A DNA stretch of 12,541 nt from Tieghemiomyces parasiticus (GCA_027575765.1 JANBPT010001200.1:1-12541); one strand, 5' to 3'; positions 1 through 9,167 are shown, counted from the stretch's first letter. Notes: generated from the letters alone by a model not told the origin. Program-made: numbers and translations.

Positions 1-870
1 CACGATTGTGCTAGGCGCGCGAAGTGCCGCATATCAGAGAATGAAAGATGGAGGAGGGGTACTGACGTGCTCCATGGCCGCGGCTAGCTTATACTCCCTC
101 CCCCAGTGCAAGTCGTGAGTTGCAGGCAATGAGGCAACCACCGCCTGTCATTCGGCGAGCAACGATAGAGCATCGCATGGCGGCGTAAGAGCGAAGTACG
201 AGTGACAGGTGCACCAGGAGCTTACGGCCAAGTAAAGTAGAAGCGAAGGGAGGCCCACGGAGTCCAGGGGTAGGAAGCCAGGGTGATGTACCAATGCCTT
301 TAGGGGTTGGGCGGTTTATGCGTGACGGATGCGCGAGTTCTGACCGTGGTTAGGGTGATAAGCTCGTCGCCAGGGTCAGCGGTAGAGTGTATACTTCGCT
401 GACGAGCGTGGCCACTTGGCCTGTGAGGCCTCCGAAGGGGAGGTACCGGGAATGGTCTAGCTTGCCCCCCCAAGAACCTCAATGGCCGGTACGAATTGTC
501 TAAACATTTACGCCCGACGGCCATGACAATGTACACCTGTGATACCCAACTCTTTACTTGCTACAGGCGGTCGAGTTTGTCGAGGAGTGGGCCACAACTG
601 CTGGTCATGGTCCGGCGGTCTAGTCCACAGCATGGTTGGCCACTTAGCCCCCTTAAAACACCGACTACCGTAGCGGTCCAGCCACGTAGAGTATGGAAAA
701 CGAATTAATCCTGCACCCCAGTCGACGTCGGATTTACCCGTTTTGCGTACAGGCCCCGCGCTGTACAAATCCTGCTGCAGGTCTTTAAAGGCACCCCCCA
801 AGACTGACAAGTGACGGTCGGCCGATCTATCTGGTAGAACCGCCCCATTAGACACGTCTAAATAATATTA
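1..870. other. Gene-free left flank
   Basis: I see no gene here. The open frames on both strands are short, lack ATG starts or protein-like composition, and show no motif I recognise. The longest, on the minus strand over 508-855, opens on GTG and its translation matches no family I know. The base composition is balanced and CpG is common, as in the phospholipase gene downstream and unlike the DNA beyond 6 kb. It is probably intergenic DNA of the gene-bearing part of the chromosome. Confidence 0.6.
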
Positions 871-2196
871 TCGACCAATGGATCAGCCCTCCATCTCTAC
901 CCTCTTTACATTCTTTGCCCCTCTGTCTCCCTCTATCTCATGCTGGATATGATATCCCGCCGCGTTTTTTTGTCGTATAACGGTAAGAAGGGGGTACTAC
1001 AACCAAAACGGGGTGGTGGAGCGGCAGAGTGGGATATCCTCCCCACCGCCGCCGCCGCCAGTGTCCCCTCACTCTTCACCCTCCCTAAACTGACACCCGC
1101 TTAAGTTTTGTACTCCCGGAGGGTTCTATGTCCTACTCTACCTTTTCCTTAAACTAACCGAGCCCTCCCCCCCAGACTGCAGCCGCCTGACCTCATACAA
1201 GGTCCTCCCTTAGCTGGGAGCAACTGAATAGCTAGACAGGTAGTTGCTCCTGGCACCCTTATCCTCCCTTCACCCTTTCTGTAATAACACCGGCGATGAC
1301 ACTTCAAGCAGTCGACCCCACCCTTTCCATTGACAACAACAGACATATCCCGTTGGTACCCTTTTTCTATGCTCTTTGTGTTTCCCTTCATCAGATCATC
1401 TTGGCCCCTATATAATCTGGCCGCGGGTCGCCGCCCCTCGGTGGGTTCGGCACTCGTCGCCTGTACTATGTACGTTACCCGTTGATTAACCCCTTCCGCC
1501 AGACCGTTGATACGCGTCCGCCAACTACTTGACTTTGCTATCATTACCCATCCCCACTCTCACGCTCGTCGCATGGCCCTCTGCTGCCGCCCCACTCTGT
1601 ATCCCTGTAGTCCTTTGCACTCACTGATTTCCTTGCTTGCTAGCCCACACAGTTCTTGGGGAATCTAGGTGACAGCAACGGCTCGGTTCACCTCTCGCGT
1701 CCGCCCGACCATTACAACGTCCCCTACTGTCACCAGCGGTAACTCGACCCGATACGGCCTTGGTGGCGTTTATTCTTTTTACAAACCCGGCGCCGCTCGG
1801 CCTCATCCCCATTTCCGGTAACCTCCTGACCCCCAATCCCCCCCGCTGACCCTGGTGTGCCCGTCTATCCGCTCCCCCGCCCCCCGCAACGATCTACCTT
1901 TCCGCACGCGGCCACTGTCGCCCAAATCAGTTCTCTCCCTCAGCATACTCATTGTTTTTAAGCTGTAGGCGCGCCTGCAGCCCTTGACAGTCGTCCCTGC
2001 CCGGAAACTTTTATCGACCCCATCATTTCCAGCCTCCACATTGTGGGCTCCGCCTCAGTGTGTGCCGTGGCAATAGCCTCCCTATATTCACCCCGTTATC
2101 CCCACATTCTTTCATCCCCCCGCACGTACGCTTGCACCGGACAGGGTTATAATCGCCCCGTTCGCCGCTTTCCGGTTGCAACCTACATCCCGCCTG
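871..2196 (+). promoter_or_regulatory. Pyrimidine-rich promoter/leader region of the phospholipase C gene
   Basis: The + strand is dominated by C and T from about 871 to the start of the downstream gene, with many CCCTC- and CTCCC-type runs. Such pyrimidine-rich tracts are common upstream of fungal genes, so I infer a promoter plus 5' untranslated leader. No convincing coding exon is visible; an upstream exon cannot be excluded, because the phospholipase frame stays open back to 2077 without an ATG. CpG is frequent throughout. The transcription start cannot be placed from the sequence. Confidence 0.4.
1409..1416 (+). promoter_or_regulatory. Candidate TATA element (TATATAAT)
   Basis: A TATATAAT octamer sits alone in GC-rich, pyrimidine-rich sequence about 900 bases before the preferred start codon of the phospholipase C gene. 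It is the best TATA-like match in the upstream region, but the distance would require a long leader or an intron in it. Functional assignment is inference only. Confidence 0.2.
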
Positions 2197-2310
2197 ATGC
2201 TGGGTGGGCTGTTGCCATTTCGGGCCATTTACCTCATATTCTGCTTGGCCTATTGTGTAGCCAGGTTCGCCACCAGAGCTGCTACCTGCCACCGCGGATC
2301 GCTCCTGGAC

Positions 2311-4932
2311 ATGAGCGTCGTGCCATTACCTGTCGCCACCACTCTACCTGTACCCCTCCCCACGTCCAATTTCCCGTCGTTTGCAGACTTCCCCGACCAC
2401 TCGTCGTCTGCATTCCGCCCCACTCTCCCGCTCCTCAGCCTCTTTCGCCGCAAGTCGTTACTAGCTGGCCGTGTGGCCACTATCACCCCCATCGCTGCTT
2501 CATCCCTGCCGCGGGCCTCGACCCAGGGCGTTGAGGCGACGCGGCCCGCCGTTGCGCTCCCCGATGCCAGCATCATCCGCCCCATCACCCATCAGCCTAC
2601 CGTCGGGGTTTACCCGACCGCCCCTCCGCAATGCGGCGCGGCCACCTTTGACCAGTTTTGGCCTAAGGTCAAGCGCGGCCGTGAACTCCGCCTTGACTTT
2701 ACCACTCAGCTGCTTTGCAAGCGCCGCCGCGGCGAGTGGGTCGGCGTCCTCCCTTTTGAGGATATCCTGGGCGTACGAGTCGGCGACGAGGTGGACTGGG
2801 TGATCTCCAAGAAAGCCTACGCCCCGCCTGCCTTGCCACCCGGTGTATTCGTACCCCCATCCTCTACTGACCCACGCATATGTATCCTTCACTTAGACCG
2901 CGGCAAACCGGCCAATTTCTGCTACAACGTGTCCAACCCCGGCGATTTCGTACAGTGGTACATGGCCCTACGCTTTATCGTGACCCACCAGCAGCCCTTG
3001 ACCACCGCCACAATCCAGCGCACGTACGCCCAGGTCCTGGCCGCACGCGTGTGGATGAACCAGAGCGCTTATACACTCACAAAAACCCAGGCCCTGGCCG
3101 GTCTCAAAATCTGGGGTGCCACCCCCAACGCCGACCACACCGCTGCGCAACTTACTCAGGAAGCCACCGCTCAGCTCGTCGAATCATCCTTCTGCCCTGA
3201 GGCCCTGCGCCATCTGTTCAGAATCTATGCCCGCACCCATCCGAATCGTATGACCGCCAACGAGTTTAACCACTTTCTCATGACGGAGCAGGACCCCGAA
3301 CTCACCGCTGCCGATCGGCGGGTCCTCTTCCAAACTCATAGCACCGACCATCGCTTCTTGACCCCGACCCAGTTCGCTGGCTACGTAGCTGCCGTTGCCT
3401 CGGCCGCGCCCAATCCCCTTGCCCCCGCCCTGGATCAGCCCATGCAGCGTTACTACGCCATGACATCCCACAACACGTATCTGGTGGGCCGGCAGGTTGC
3501 CGGGGAGTCCTCAGTCGATATGTATATCTTTGCAATCCTGGCCGGTTACCGCTCCGTGGAGATTGACGTGTGGGACGGAGAGGGCCGTGGCAGTGAGCCC
3601 CGCGTGTCGCACGGGTTTACCTTCACCAGTAGCGTGCCCTTCCGTCTGGTCCTGCGGGCCATCCGTCGCTACGCCTTCGTAGCCTCGACTTACCCCGTGA
3701 CCTTGTCCCTGGAGACCCGTTGCGGAAGCGAGTCGCAAGCCCAGATGGCCACCATTCTGGTGGAGGAGCTGGGTGACGATCTGGTCACCGCGCCTTTGGC
3801 GGACGAAGAAACCCAGTTGCCCTCTCCGGAGGCTCTCCGGGGGCGGTTCCTGGTCAAGAACCGCTACCGGGCTCCCGACGCCGACGATACAGAATCGCCT
3901 CCTTCTTCTCCCGTCAGCACCGCCAGCAGCGTCGCTTCGACATCCTCAATGCGCGTCTTGACCGGTGGGTTGCCTATCAAACGCCCTGGCGGTAGCAGTA
4001 TCACTTCCTCGCACTCTATTATTAGCACCCTCAACGAACTCACTATCTACATGCAGGGGTCCCGTCTGGCGACCGTCCTCGAGCCCGCAAAAAGTTCGTC
4101 CCGACCCCCATCCCCCAGTGAGCCCGTCGCCGCACCTGACAAGTCCCCGGCCTTCACCCGTATCTTCTCCCTCCCCGAGTACAAATTTCCACGCAAGCCG
4201 GCCAAGCTGCACATGCTGGCTGCCACTGCCACCACCAACCTGATCCGGTCCTTCCCGCGGCCTACCCGCTTCCTGTCCAGTAATTACGACCCTCTGCCGT
4301 TCTGGGTGGTCGGGTGCCAGATGGTGGCCCTCAACTTTCAGAGCGCAGACCTTGCCACCCAGCTCAACCGAGCCATGTTTTCCGCCAGCGGTGGGGCAGG
4401 CTACATTCCCAAGCCGGCCCTGCTCTTAGCCGGCGGTGGCGACCTGCCGCGACGAACCGCTTTCACGGTCCAGGTGCTGGATGCCAGCCAATTTCGCCGT
4501 TTGCGTAAGCCCTTCTCCCTACGCAAGACTCAGGTGTATATTGAAGGTGTCGAGCCTAATTGGGAGCTGATCCATCGGCGCATATTGGCCCGGCCATCGC
4601 ATCCCTCTCCTACCTCCAGCGCAACTGCATCACCGGATGAGGATGTCACTCCCATTGACGATGAGGACCTGGTGACCACCACCACCGTGGGACCCTTGGG
4701 CCTGACCTGTCCGCAGGACAGTGCAGCGCGCCTTCACATGGCCGTGGGCCCCCACCTTCCGACTTTTGTGCGCTTCAAGGCGATCAAAGGTGGCCAGGTA
4801 ATTGCCGCGGCTACCCTCCGAACCGATACCCTCTCCCGCGGCTATCGGTTCGTCACCCTCGAACACTTCAACGAGGATAAGTACCGTAAGCATCCGGCAC
4901 TTCTCATCAAGGTGGACTTTGCCGCCCGGTAG
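2311..4932 (+). CDS. PLC1: Phosphoinositide-specific phospholipase C (fungal Plc1 / delta type)
   Basis: The enzyme hydrolyses PIP2 at membranes to diacylglycerol and a soluble inositol trisphosphate in a calcium-dependent way. The 873-residue product (ATG at 2311) has the delta-type order. A Ser/Pro-rich tail leads into a PH-like region (about 113-227) and an EF-hand-like helical region (about 235-370) without clear canonical calcium loops. The X box (about 378-520) contains MTSHNTYL, VEIDVWDG and VSHG. A Ser-rich linker (521-573), the Y box (about 574-710, with SSNYDPLPFW and GCQMVALN) and a C2 domain (about 717-872) follow. Catalytic His387 and His434, and calcium ligands Asn388, Glu417, Asp419 and Glu468, are all present. 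Substrate-contact positions read Lys516, Arg518 (usually Lys), Ser620, Arg646 and Phe648 (Tyr in mammalian delta1). The C2 domain carries an acidic, Ser/Thr-rich insert at about 760-793. Length is close to yeast Plc1. I chose ATG 2311 because it has a purine at -3; an in-frame ATG at 2197 would add 38 residues with a hydrophobic stretch unusual for this family. No intron or frameshift is needed. The symbol is assigned by family. Confidence 0.95.
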   Translation: MSVVPLPVATTLPVPLPTSNFPSFADFPDHSSSAFRPTLPLLSLFRRKSLLAGRVATITPIAASSLPRASTQGVEATRPAVALPDASIIRPITHQPTVGVYPTAPPQCGAATFDQFWPKVKRGRELRLDFTTQLLCKRRRGEWVGVLPFEDILGVRVGDEVDWVISKKAYAPPALPPGVFVPPSSTDPRICILHLDRGKPANFCYNVSNPGDFVQWYMALRFIVTHQQPLTTATIQRTYAQVLAARVWMNQSAYTLTKTQALAGLKIWGATPNADHTAAQLTQEATAQLVESSFCPEALRHLFRIYARTHPNRMTANEFNHFLMTEQDPELTAADRRVLFQTHSTDHRFLTPTQFAGYVAAVASAAPNPLAPALDQPMQRYYAMTSHNTYLVGRQVAGESSVDMYIFAILAGYRSVEIDVWDGEGRGSEPRVSHGFTFTSSVPFRLVLRAIRRYAFVASTYPVTLSLETRCGSESQAQMATILVEELGDDLVTAPLADEETQLPSPEALRGRFLVKNRYRAPDADDTESPPSSPVSTASSVASTSSMRVLTGGLPIKRPGGSSITSSHSIISTLNELTIYMQGSRLATVLEPAKSSSRPPSPSEPVAAPDKSPAFTRIFSLPEYKFPRKPAKLHMLAATATTNLIRSFPRPTRFLSSNYDPLPFWVVGCQMVALNFQSADLATQLNRAMFSASGGAGYIPKPALLLAGGGDLPRRTAFTVQVLDASQFRRLRKPFSLRKTQVYIEGVEPNWELIHRRILARPSHPSPTSSATASPDEDVTPIDDEDLVTTTTVGPLGLTCPQDSAARLHMAVGPHLPTFVRFKAIKGGQVIAAATLRTDTLSRGYRFVTLEHFNEDKYRKHPALLIKVDFAAR

Positions 4933-5342
4933 CTCTCCGCACTGCCACGGCCCTACGCATTCTAGCCCCTACTGTAATCCATTATCGTACCTTCTATTGG
5001 AGTGCGCATGTCCCCCCTCCCTGCATCGGCCCTGTCCTTGCTGTATATAGGGTCGGACGGCCTCCTTTGGTGTGCTCCTTATACATAATTCTACTCACCC
5101 GCTCCTTCTCTCCGGCGTTGCTGGTCAACCTGGCCTGTTAACGACCTCACTGTACCCGGACCTCTCTTCATTCCTACTCTTAATCGTGTCATTTTAGGCC
5201 TGAGCCTGGCCAGCAAATCACATTGGCGCATGCGGGTCCCTGTAGCCGTCAGTGTCGTTCCTGTTGGACATTGTGGCCGAGTTAGACATTAATTATCTGC
5301 ACGACAGTTTTATAGAAATAAACTCGGTGCATAGTAGGAACG

Positions 5343-5359
5343 GACCAGTAACACTGGTC
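5343..5359. repeat. Inverted repeat, 7-bp stem
   Basis: GACCAGT and ACTGGTC pair perfectly around a three-base AAC loop. It is the first of three perfect inverted repeats in about 160 bases. Function is unknown. Confidence 0.5.
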
Positions 5360-5434
5360 GGCCAGATATGGCCCGAAAGAGAAAAATAAATCAGAATGGA
5401 GGGGGGACAAGATAGGGTAAGAAGGGCGGACTGC

Positions 5435-5450
5435 AAGGCCGATCGGCCTT
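5435..5450. repeat. Perfect 16-bp palindrome
   Basis: AAGGCCGATCGGCCTT reads the same on both strands with no spacer. It could be a site for a dimeric DNA-binding protein, or chance. It lies near the last CpG-rich stretch before the transposon-rich DNA. Confidence 0.6.
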
Positions 5451-5485
5451 ACATTGGATATTGTCATTGGGGCAATTAAGGCAGA

Positions 5486-5503
5486 GTGCCCCAAAGGGGG
5501 CAC
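5486..5503. repeat. Hairpin, 7-bp GC-rich stem
   Basis: GTGCCCC pairs with GGGGCAC around a four-base AAAG loop. There is no T-run behind it, so a terminator is not indicated. It is the third inverted repeat of the cluster. Confidence 0.5.
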
Positions 5504-5809
5504 TGTTCCATAGTTTGTTAGCCTTAATATTGAGGGGTTAGTCTCTAATTTACAGTCAATAGATCTGGCTGAGCTGTTTGTGTCCTGTGGTTACCTAGAG
5601 CGACCTCACCACAATGCACAAGGTGGCAGCCATTCACGACTCCATCACACCGCCATCCAATCACCCGACCAGAACAATAGGCTAATTCCACTACCAACTT
5701 CCACATCTTATTGATGACACCCAGACCAGACCCTTTTGAACACCTGAGATGCTTCCTTACGAATCCACTATTTCTTTACACTAGCTCATACCAGCGAGGT
5801 TCAGTCAAA

Positions 5810-5836
5810 GGCTTCCACCTATACGTAGGTGAAGCC
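5810..5836. repeat. Hairpin with 11-bp stem and one bulged base
   Basis: GGCTTC(C)ACCTA on the left pairs with TAGGTGAAGCC on the right around a TACG loop; only one C is unpaired. The loop and stem keep a CpG in sequence that is otherwise losing them. It lies about 200 bases before the transposase pseudogene, but I could not tie it to that element's ends. Confidence 0.45.
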
Positions 5837-6023
5837 AAAGCATTAGAGGCTTTTAAGCTGCAGTTCTCAGATTGCAGTGGTTCAGGTAAAGCCTAAGAGA
5901 ATCAACAAAGCCAAGTCGATTGGTATAAACCATTCCGATTGAACCATTTCTGATTTCACAACTTACTTTATTTAAACCATCCATTGTCTACATTTTAAAA
6001 TCACCTTCCTCACTCCACCCAAA

Positions 6024-7061
6024 TTAACCAGGCGTGATGTATGATACCTTAGTTATAATTACTATTGGGAAGACTGTAAGACAGATGGTATTCTGAATGT
6101 TTTGACTTCCACACTAGGCCCAGCTGCCCCTAGCCACCCCACCATCTACAGGTGGCTGGCTTGCTTTCACACAGACCACCATGCTTTTGAAGATGACCCT
6201 TGTTCTGGCCACCCATCAGTTGACATTGGTGGACACTACAAGGATGCAATCCTGAGACAGCTGGGGGAGGACCCTCAACTGACTGCTGAGCAGCTGGCCC
6301 GGGCCTGCCGCACCTCTCTCAGTACCATGCACAGGGGCCTGGAGTTGCACAGCTATTTCAATTACTGGCCCCCCCACAAACTCACCAATGACCAACACCA
6401 CCAGTACATATGTTTTGCCATCAAGTTCCTGGAGGAGTTTGACAGGGCCAGTGACTACCTGCTGGACTCCATTGTCACAGGCAATGATACCTGGGTGTAC
6501 CCTTTTGATCCTCCTTCTAGCTCTGGTTGCCAAAGGTGGTATCCTAAAGGTGGCCCTATCCTAACTGAGACCTGTCAAGGCCATACCACACCTGAGGTGA
6601 TGCTAACCACATTCTTCATCAGGTGTGGCCTAGGACTCCTGAATGTCAGGTCCCCCTGGTGTTAAGGTATCCATTGAACTCTATGTAGAGTACAGGCTGA
6701 AGCCTATTCTCCAGCCTTGGGTGGAGGCATGTGAAAGTCTGGGCCATCATACCCTACAGCTCCACTATGATAATGCACCACTGCATTATGCTGCAGCTAT
6801 CCAGGCCTACATTTCTACCTCTAAACTCGAATTTATTTTGGCCCCACCCTACTGTCCTACCTGGCCCCCTGCAACTTCTGGCTGTTCAGAGATATCAAAC
6901 AGCAACTTGAAGGTAAAAAGGTCACCATGGTGGAGGTGGTCATGGACACCTGGCAATCAGAGCTAGCTAAACTCTAGTCAAATGAATTTAAAGCCTGTTA
7001 TGATAGCTGACTAGAAAGTGCCCACAGAGTAGTACAGAGTGGTGGGAGCTACATTGAATAA
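6024..7061 (+). pseudogene. Decayed mariner (Tc1/mariner superfamily) transposase
   Basis: The intact enzyme would bind its terminal repeats and cut and paste the element at TA sites. The N-terminal helix-turn-helix part shows the family pattern GPAAPS...TIYRW and DDPCSGHPS. The catalytic core has the TGNDTWVY, YDNAPLH and APCNFWLF blocks. The C-terminal end, ACYDS to SGGSYIE, stops at TAA 7059-7061. Damage: an in-frame TGA at 6042-6044, a frameshift near 6650-6660, a single-base deletion at about 6858/6859, and in-frame TAG (6975-6977) and TGA (7008-7010). In active mariners the three acidic residues are D, D and D (D34D spacing). Here the first (codon 6483-6485) and third (codon 6873-6875) are Asn; only the second (6769-6771) is Asp. 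The start is uncertain because no ATG survives. No convincing terminal inverted repeats were found. Identification as a mariner relic is firm; subfamily is not. Confidence 0.9.
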
Positions 7062-8630
7062 CATGATTTAATTTGGTGAACATTGAAACATTAAGCAGTA
7101 TTTGTACTAAGTATCTTGTCACCAATCATGTGGTGGTTGAAGTATCTCTTGGCTGGACCAATTATTTCATGCAGGCTTGCAGAATTACCTGACCAAGCCA
7201 AGCACTACCACTTCCTACTCCCTCACAATCAACCTCCACAGGCAACTTAAAAAAAATCCTTTCAATGTCAATGTGGGTTCAACTAGGCTAACCAACCTTT
7301 TCCTGGATACTGTTGTAATGACAGCACCCCAAAGGCACAGCTTCTCAGTATTCTTATTCTCATACTAATGGAAACTTGTCTAAGTCCTTTTGAGATATTG
7401 GTAGATTACCTAGAGAAGCCTTGGTAGGGACCATGCCAAGGAACAGTACCTGCCACACACCCCTCATTCTAGCCACCCCCCTTGTAAGGTTCCCACATCA
7501 CCAAATATAGACCTAGAGGACATCCCATGGTTGGATATTGAAACCCTTCATCTACAATGGTATTAGTCACTGTACATTGGCACTGAAGCCCAGTCTACTT
7601 AGGCTGACACCTACCGCAAGTGTTCACCATCCAACCTGGCCATCACACCACCCAATTGTTTCTGTCCACCTGGGCAGTCCACCATAGACCACTGACACCA
7701 CCCTTCATACAGTGACACTGGTTATTGTACTCCAGGGTTGCCCATCCTTGCTTAATAGGGTCAAGGGGTTACACTCAACCAGTGGTGCCCACTATTATGG
7801 CCTGCCTTGCTTACCTGTGGTTTTCTCAACCATTCACCATTCAACCACTGCTGTCCTCTTCTGTACCAGCAACTTGGCAGCCATTTGGTTGCTGGTGTAT
7901 GCTTAGGCTTTACCCAATTATATGCAAAGTCCTACACTGGTTCTGATCAAAGACTACCAAGTACTGAAAATAGCCCCACGTCCTTCCTTCATGTACACGG
8001 CACTAAGTATTCCCTCCCTGCATTTAAACAGGCTACCTACTTGCCACAATCAGGTACAACAGGTGCACTGCTATTTCTTTTGGGTGGCTACTGGCAGGCA
8101 GGCCAGGACCTGTATACCATCCTACTTACCAATACCTTAGAGTGCAGTGCGGAGAGGGGTTTGCAATGATGCAGCATAAGGTCCAATGCAGTTGGAATGC
8201 TGATGTATCCTTCCCTTGAAAGCCTGCCAGGATATCTGGGGTTTCCACCACTCAATCCCATGGCACAGTGACCTACATTGTCATATATTGTCACAAAACT
8301 AAAAGAATGGTCAAAATGAATTATCTTTGGACTGGAGAGTTCCACTTAATATATGGATATCTTTGTATATGGTATACTAAACCTGTGAGCCAGTCTACCA
8401 AGTGGCAGGGTGCTGCTCTCACAATCATTTGAGGTAATGGTGCAAATCATGGTGGAAACCTAATTGATGAAAGGTACAGACCAATCAGAGTGCGTTATAT
8501 AGATTTTTATGCAACATCAATTATTTTTTCACTTACAAATTTGTCATGTGATGGTTGCAACACTTTTGGCTGCCTTAACCCTTAGCTTTCCTTGTTTCTA
8601 CGTCATACTGTTGTAAGCTTATAGTTTAAT
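7062..8630. other. Gene-free, CpG-poor decayed DNA
   Basis: No gene is supported. Several open frames overlap between 7712 and 8169, but in all three + frames at once, which is what loss of stop-rich codons in TG/CA-biased DNA would give; none shows a known motif. CpG is very rare here, with five copies between 7021 and 8580. The stretch probably consists of old repeats too decayed to name, including the outer part of the mariner element at its left end. Confidence 0.55.
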
Positions 8631-8634
8631 GTTT

Positions 8635-8656
8635 ACCAAGTTTATTTTAACTTGGT
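8635..8656. repeat. Perfect hairpin, 8-bp stem
   Basis: ACCAAGTT and AACTTGGT pair perfectly around TATTTT. It opens the CpG-retaining island and is followed directly by a second hairpin at 8657-8683. The stem-loops may belong to one structured element. Confidence 0.55.
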
Positions 8657-8683
8657 GACCTTGGGGACATAAAACCCCAGGTC
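8657..8683. repeat. Hairpin, 9-bp stem with one bulged T
   Basis: GACCTTGGGG pairs with CCCCAGGTC around an ACATAAAA loop, with a single unpaired T. It abuts the preceding hairpin with no gap. A CpG-dense GTCGTCGTCG stretch follows. Confidence 0.5.
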
Positions 8684-8836
8684 GTCGTCGCCCGGAACTA
8701 GGAAAGGGGACGAATTCTTGGATTACACTTTTGTCTTTACTTTTCTTGACTTGATTAGTAAACCATTAATACCCTTACATTACAGCCTGTGAAGAAGAGA
8801 TAAATAAACCGAATTTTAATAGGAATTAGGTACCCC

Positions 8837-8866
8837 GAGGCAGGGTAGGGAAAACACTCCCCGAAC
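8837..8866 (+). repeat. Dispersed repeat, copy A
   Basis: These 30 bases match 12493-12522 at 26 positions without a gap; three of the four differences are transitions. Similarity continues more weakly for about 20 bases to the right. The two copies suggest a dispersed element, of which this copy sits in the CpG-retaining island. Confidence 0.5.
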
Positions 8867-8887
8867 CATTAGGTGCAGTTGGTTCGG
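8861..8887. repeat. Perfect inverted repeat, 8-bp arms
   Basis: CCGAACCA and TGGTTCGG are exact reverse complements separated by 11 bases. Each arm contains a CpG. It overlaps the right end of dispersed-repeat copy A and the left part of the unassigned reading frame. Confidence 0.5.
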
Positions 8888-8984
8888 CCTTAAATACAAT
8901 AGAAGAATTTGAAAACATAATTACTGGTTCTCCGGTTGCTTTGGTTGTTCTTGCTGGTGGGCATTTTCCTGCCGACCTGGGAGA

Positions 8985-9039
8985 TGAAACAAATAAAATC
9001 CAAAAGTCTGAAACAAGTAAAATTGAAAAGTATGAAACC
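8985..9039 (+). repeat. Short tandem repeat, 24-base unit, about 2.3 copies
   Basis: Units start at 8985, 9009 and 9033 with TGAAAC; the first two are 24 bases each and differ at a few positions, and the third breaks off after seven bases. The unit length is a multiple of three and gives an eight-residue repeat in the frame of the overlapping open reading frame. Confidence 0.6.
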
Positions 9040-9128
9040 CAAGTCATGGGAAATTAGGGATACTATTGGTGGGCGATTTGGTAGATCGCTTACTGATCTC
9101 CCCATGCCTTGGGTTAGCCTATTAGCTT

Positions 9129-9167
9129 CCTTCTGGTAGCCCTCGTCCTTTTCCCCAGGCCAGAAGG
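9129..9167. repeat. Perfect inverted repeat, 8-bp arms, 23-base loop
   Basis: CCTTCTGG (9129-9136) and CCAGAAGG (9160-9167) are exact reverse complements. The inverted repeat lies about 70 bases upstream of the 5S rRNA gene. It could be chance or part of a structured transcript. Confidence 0.45.

Larger units (their letters stand above)
4933..5700. other. 3' flank and spacer downstream of the phospholipase C gene
   Basis: No gene is recognisable. An AATAAA at 5317-5322 is a possible polyadenylation signal, but it lies almost 390 bases past the stop codon, so the true 3' end may be earlier. A TATATA at 5044-5049 has no gene behind it. CpG is frequent to about 5450 and thins out afterwards, so the change from gene-type to repeat-type DNA falls here. 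Three perfect inverted repeats between 5343 and 5503 are listed separately. Confidence 0.5.
8830..9057 (+). other. ATG-less open reading frame with an octapeptide repeat (unassigned)
   Basis: A 75-codon frame runs from just after a TAG at 8827-8829 to TAG at 9055-9057, with no ATG before the third-last codon. Its translation is protein-like, for example TIEEFENIITGSP and VALVVLAGGHFPADLG, and ends with an in-frame repeat (ETNKIQKS, ETSKIEKY, ETQ). I do not recognise the family. The frame is preceded by AG and could be an internal exon or a piece of a retroelement polyprotein. It could also be non-coding, because hairpins overlap its left part. It lies wholly in the CpG-retaining island upstream of the 5S gene. 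Confidence 0.25.

Noticed and set aside
508..855. Minus-strand 115-codon open frame as a gene.
   Set aside because: It opens on GTG with no ATG, has no recognisable motif, and open frames of this length are expected in GC-rich DNA.
1380..1400. CTGATGAAGGGAAAC on the minus strand as a hammerhead ribozyme core.
   Set aside because: The CTGATGA and GAAA boxes are three bases apart, leaving no stem II, and no flanking helices are apparent.
2176..2310. TTG at 2176 as the phospholipase start codon.
   Set aside because: A nuclear eukaryotic gene should start with ATG; 2311 (or 2197) is more likely.
5918..7127. GATTGGT at 5918-5924 and its inverse ACCAATC at 7121-7127 as mariner terminal inverted repeats (about 1.2 kb apart).
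   Set aside because: The spacing suits a mariner, but similarity stops after seven bases and no flanking TA duplication is visible, so the ends remain undefined.
7712..8169. Overlapping + strand open frames as a gene or coding relic.
   Set aside because: They overlap in several frames at once and none resembles a protein family; biased TG/CA-rich composition explains them.
9021..9105. Minus-strand frames over 8826-9105 as the real coding strand of the island.
   Set aside because: They are comparable in length to the + frame but the in-frame octapeptide repeat favours the + strand; neither is certain.
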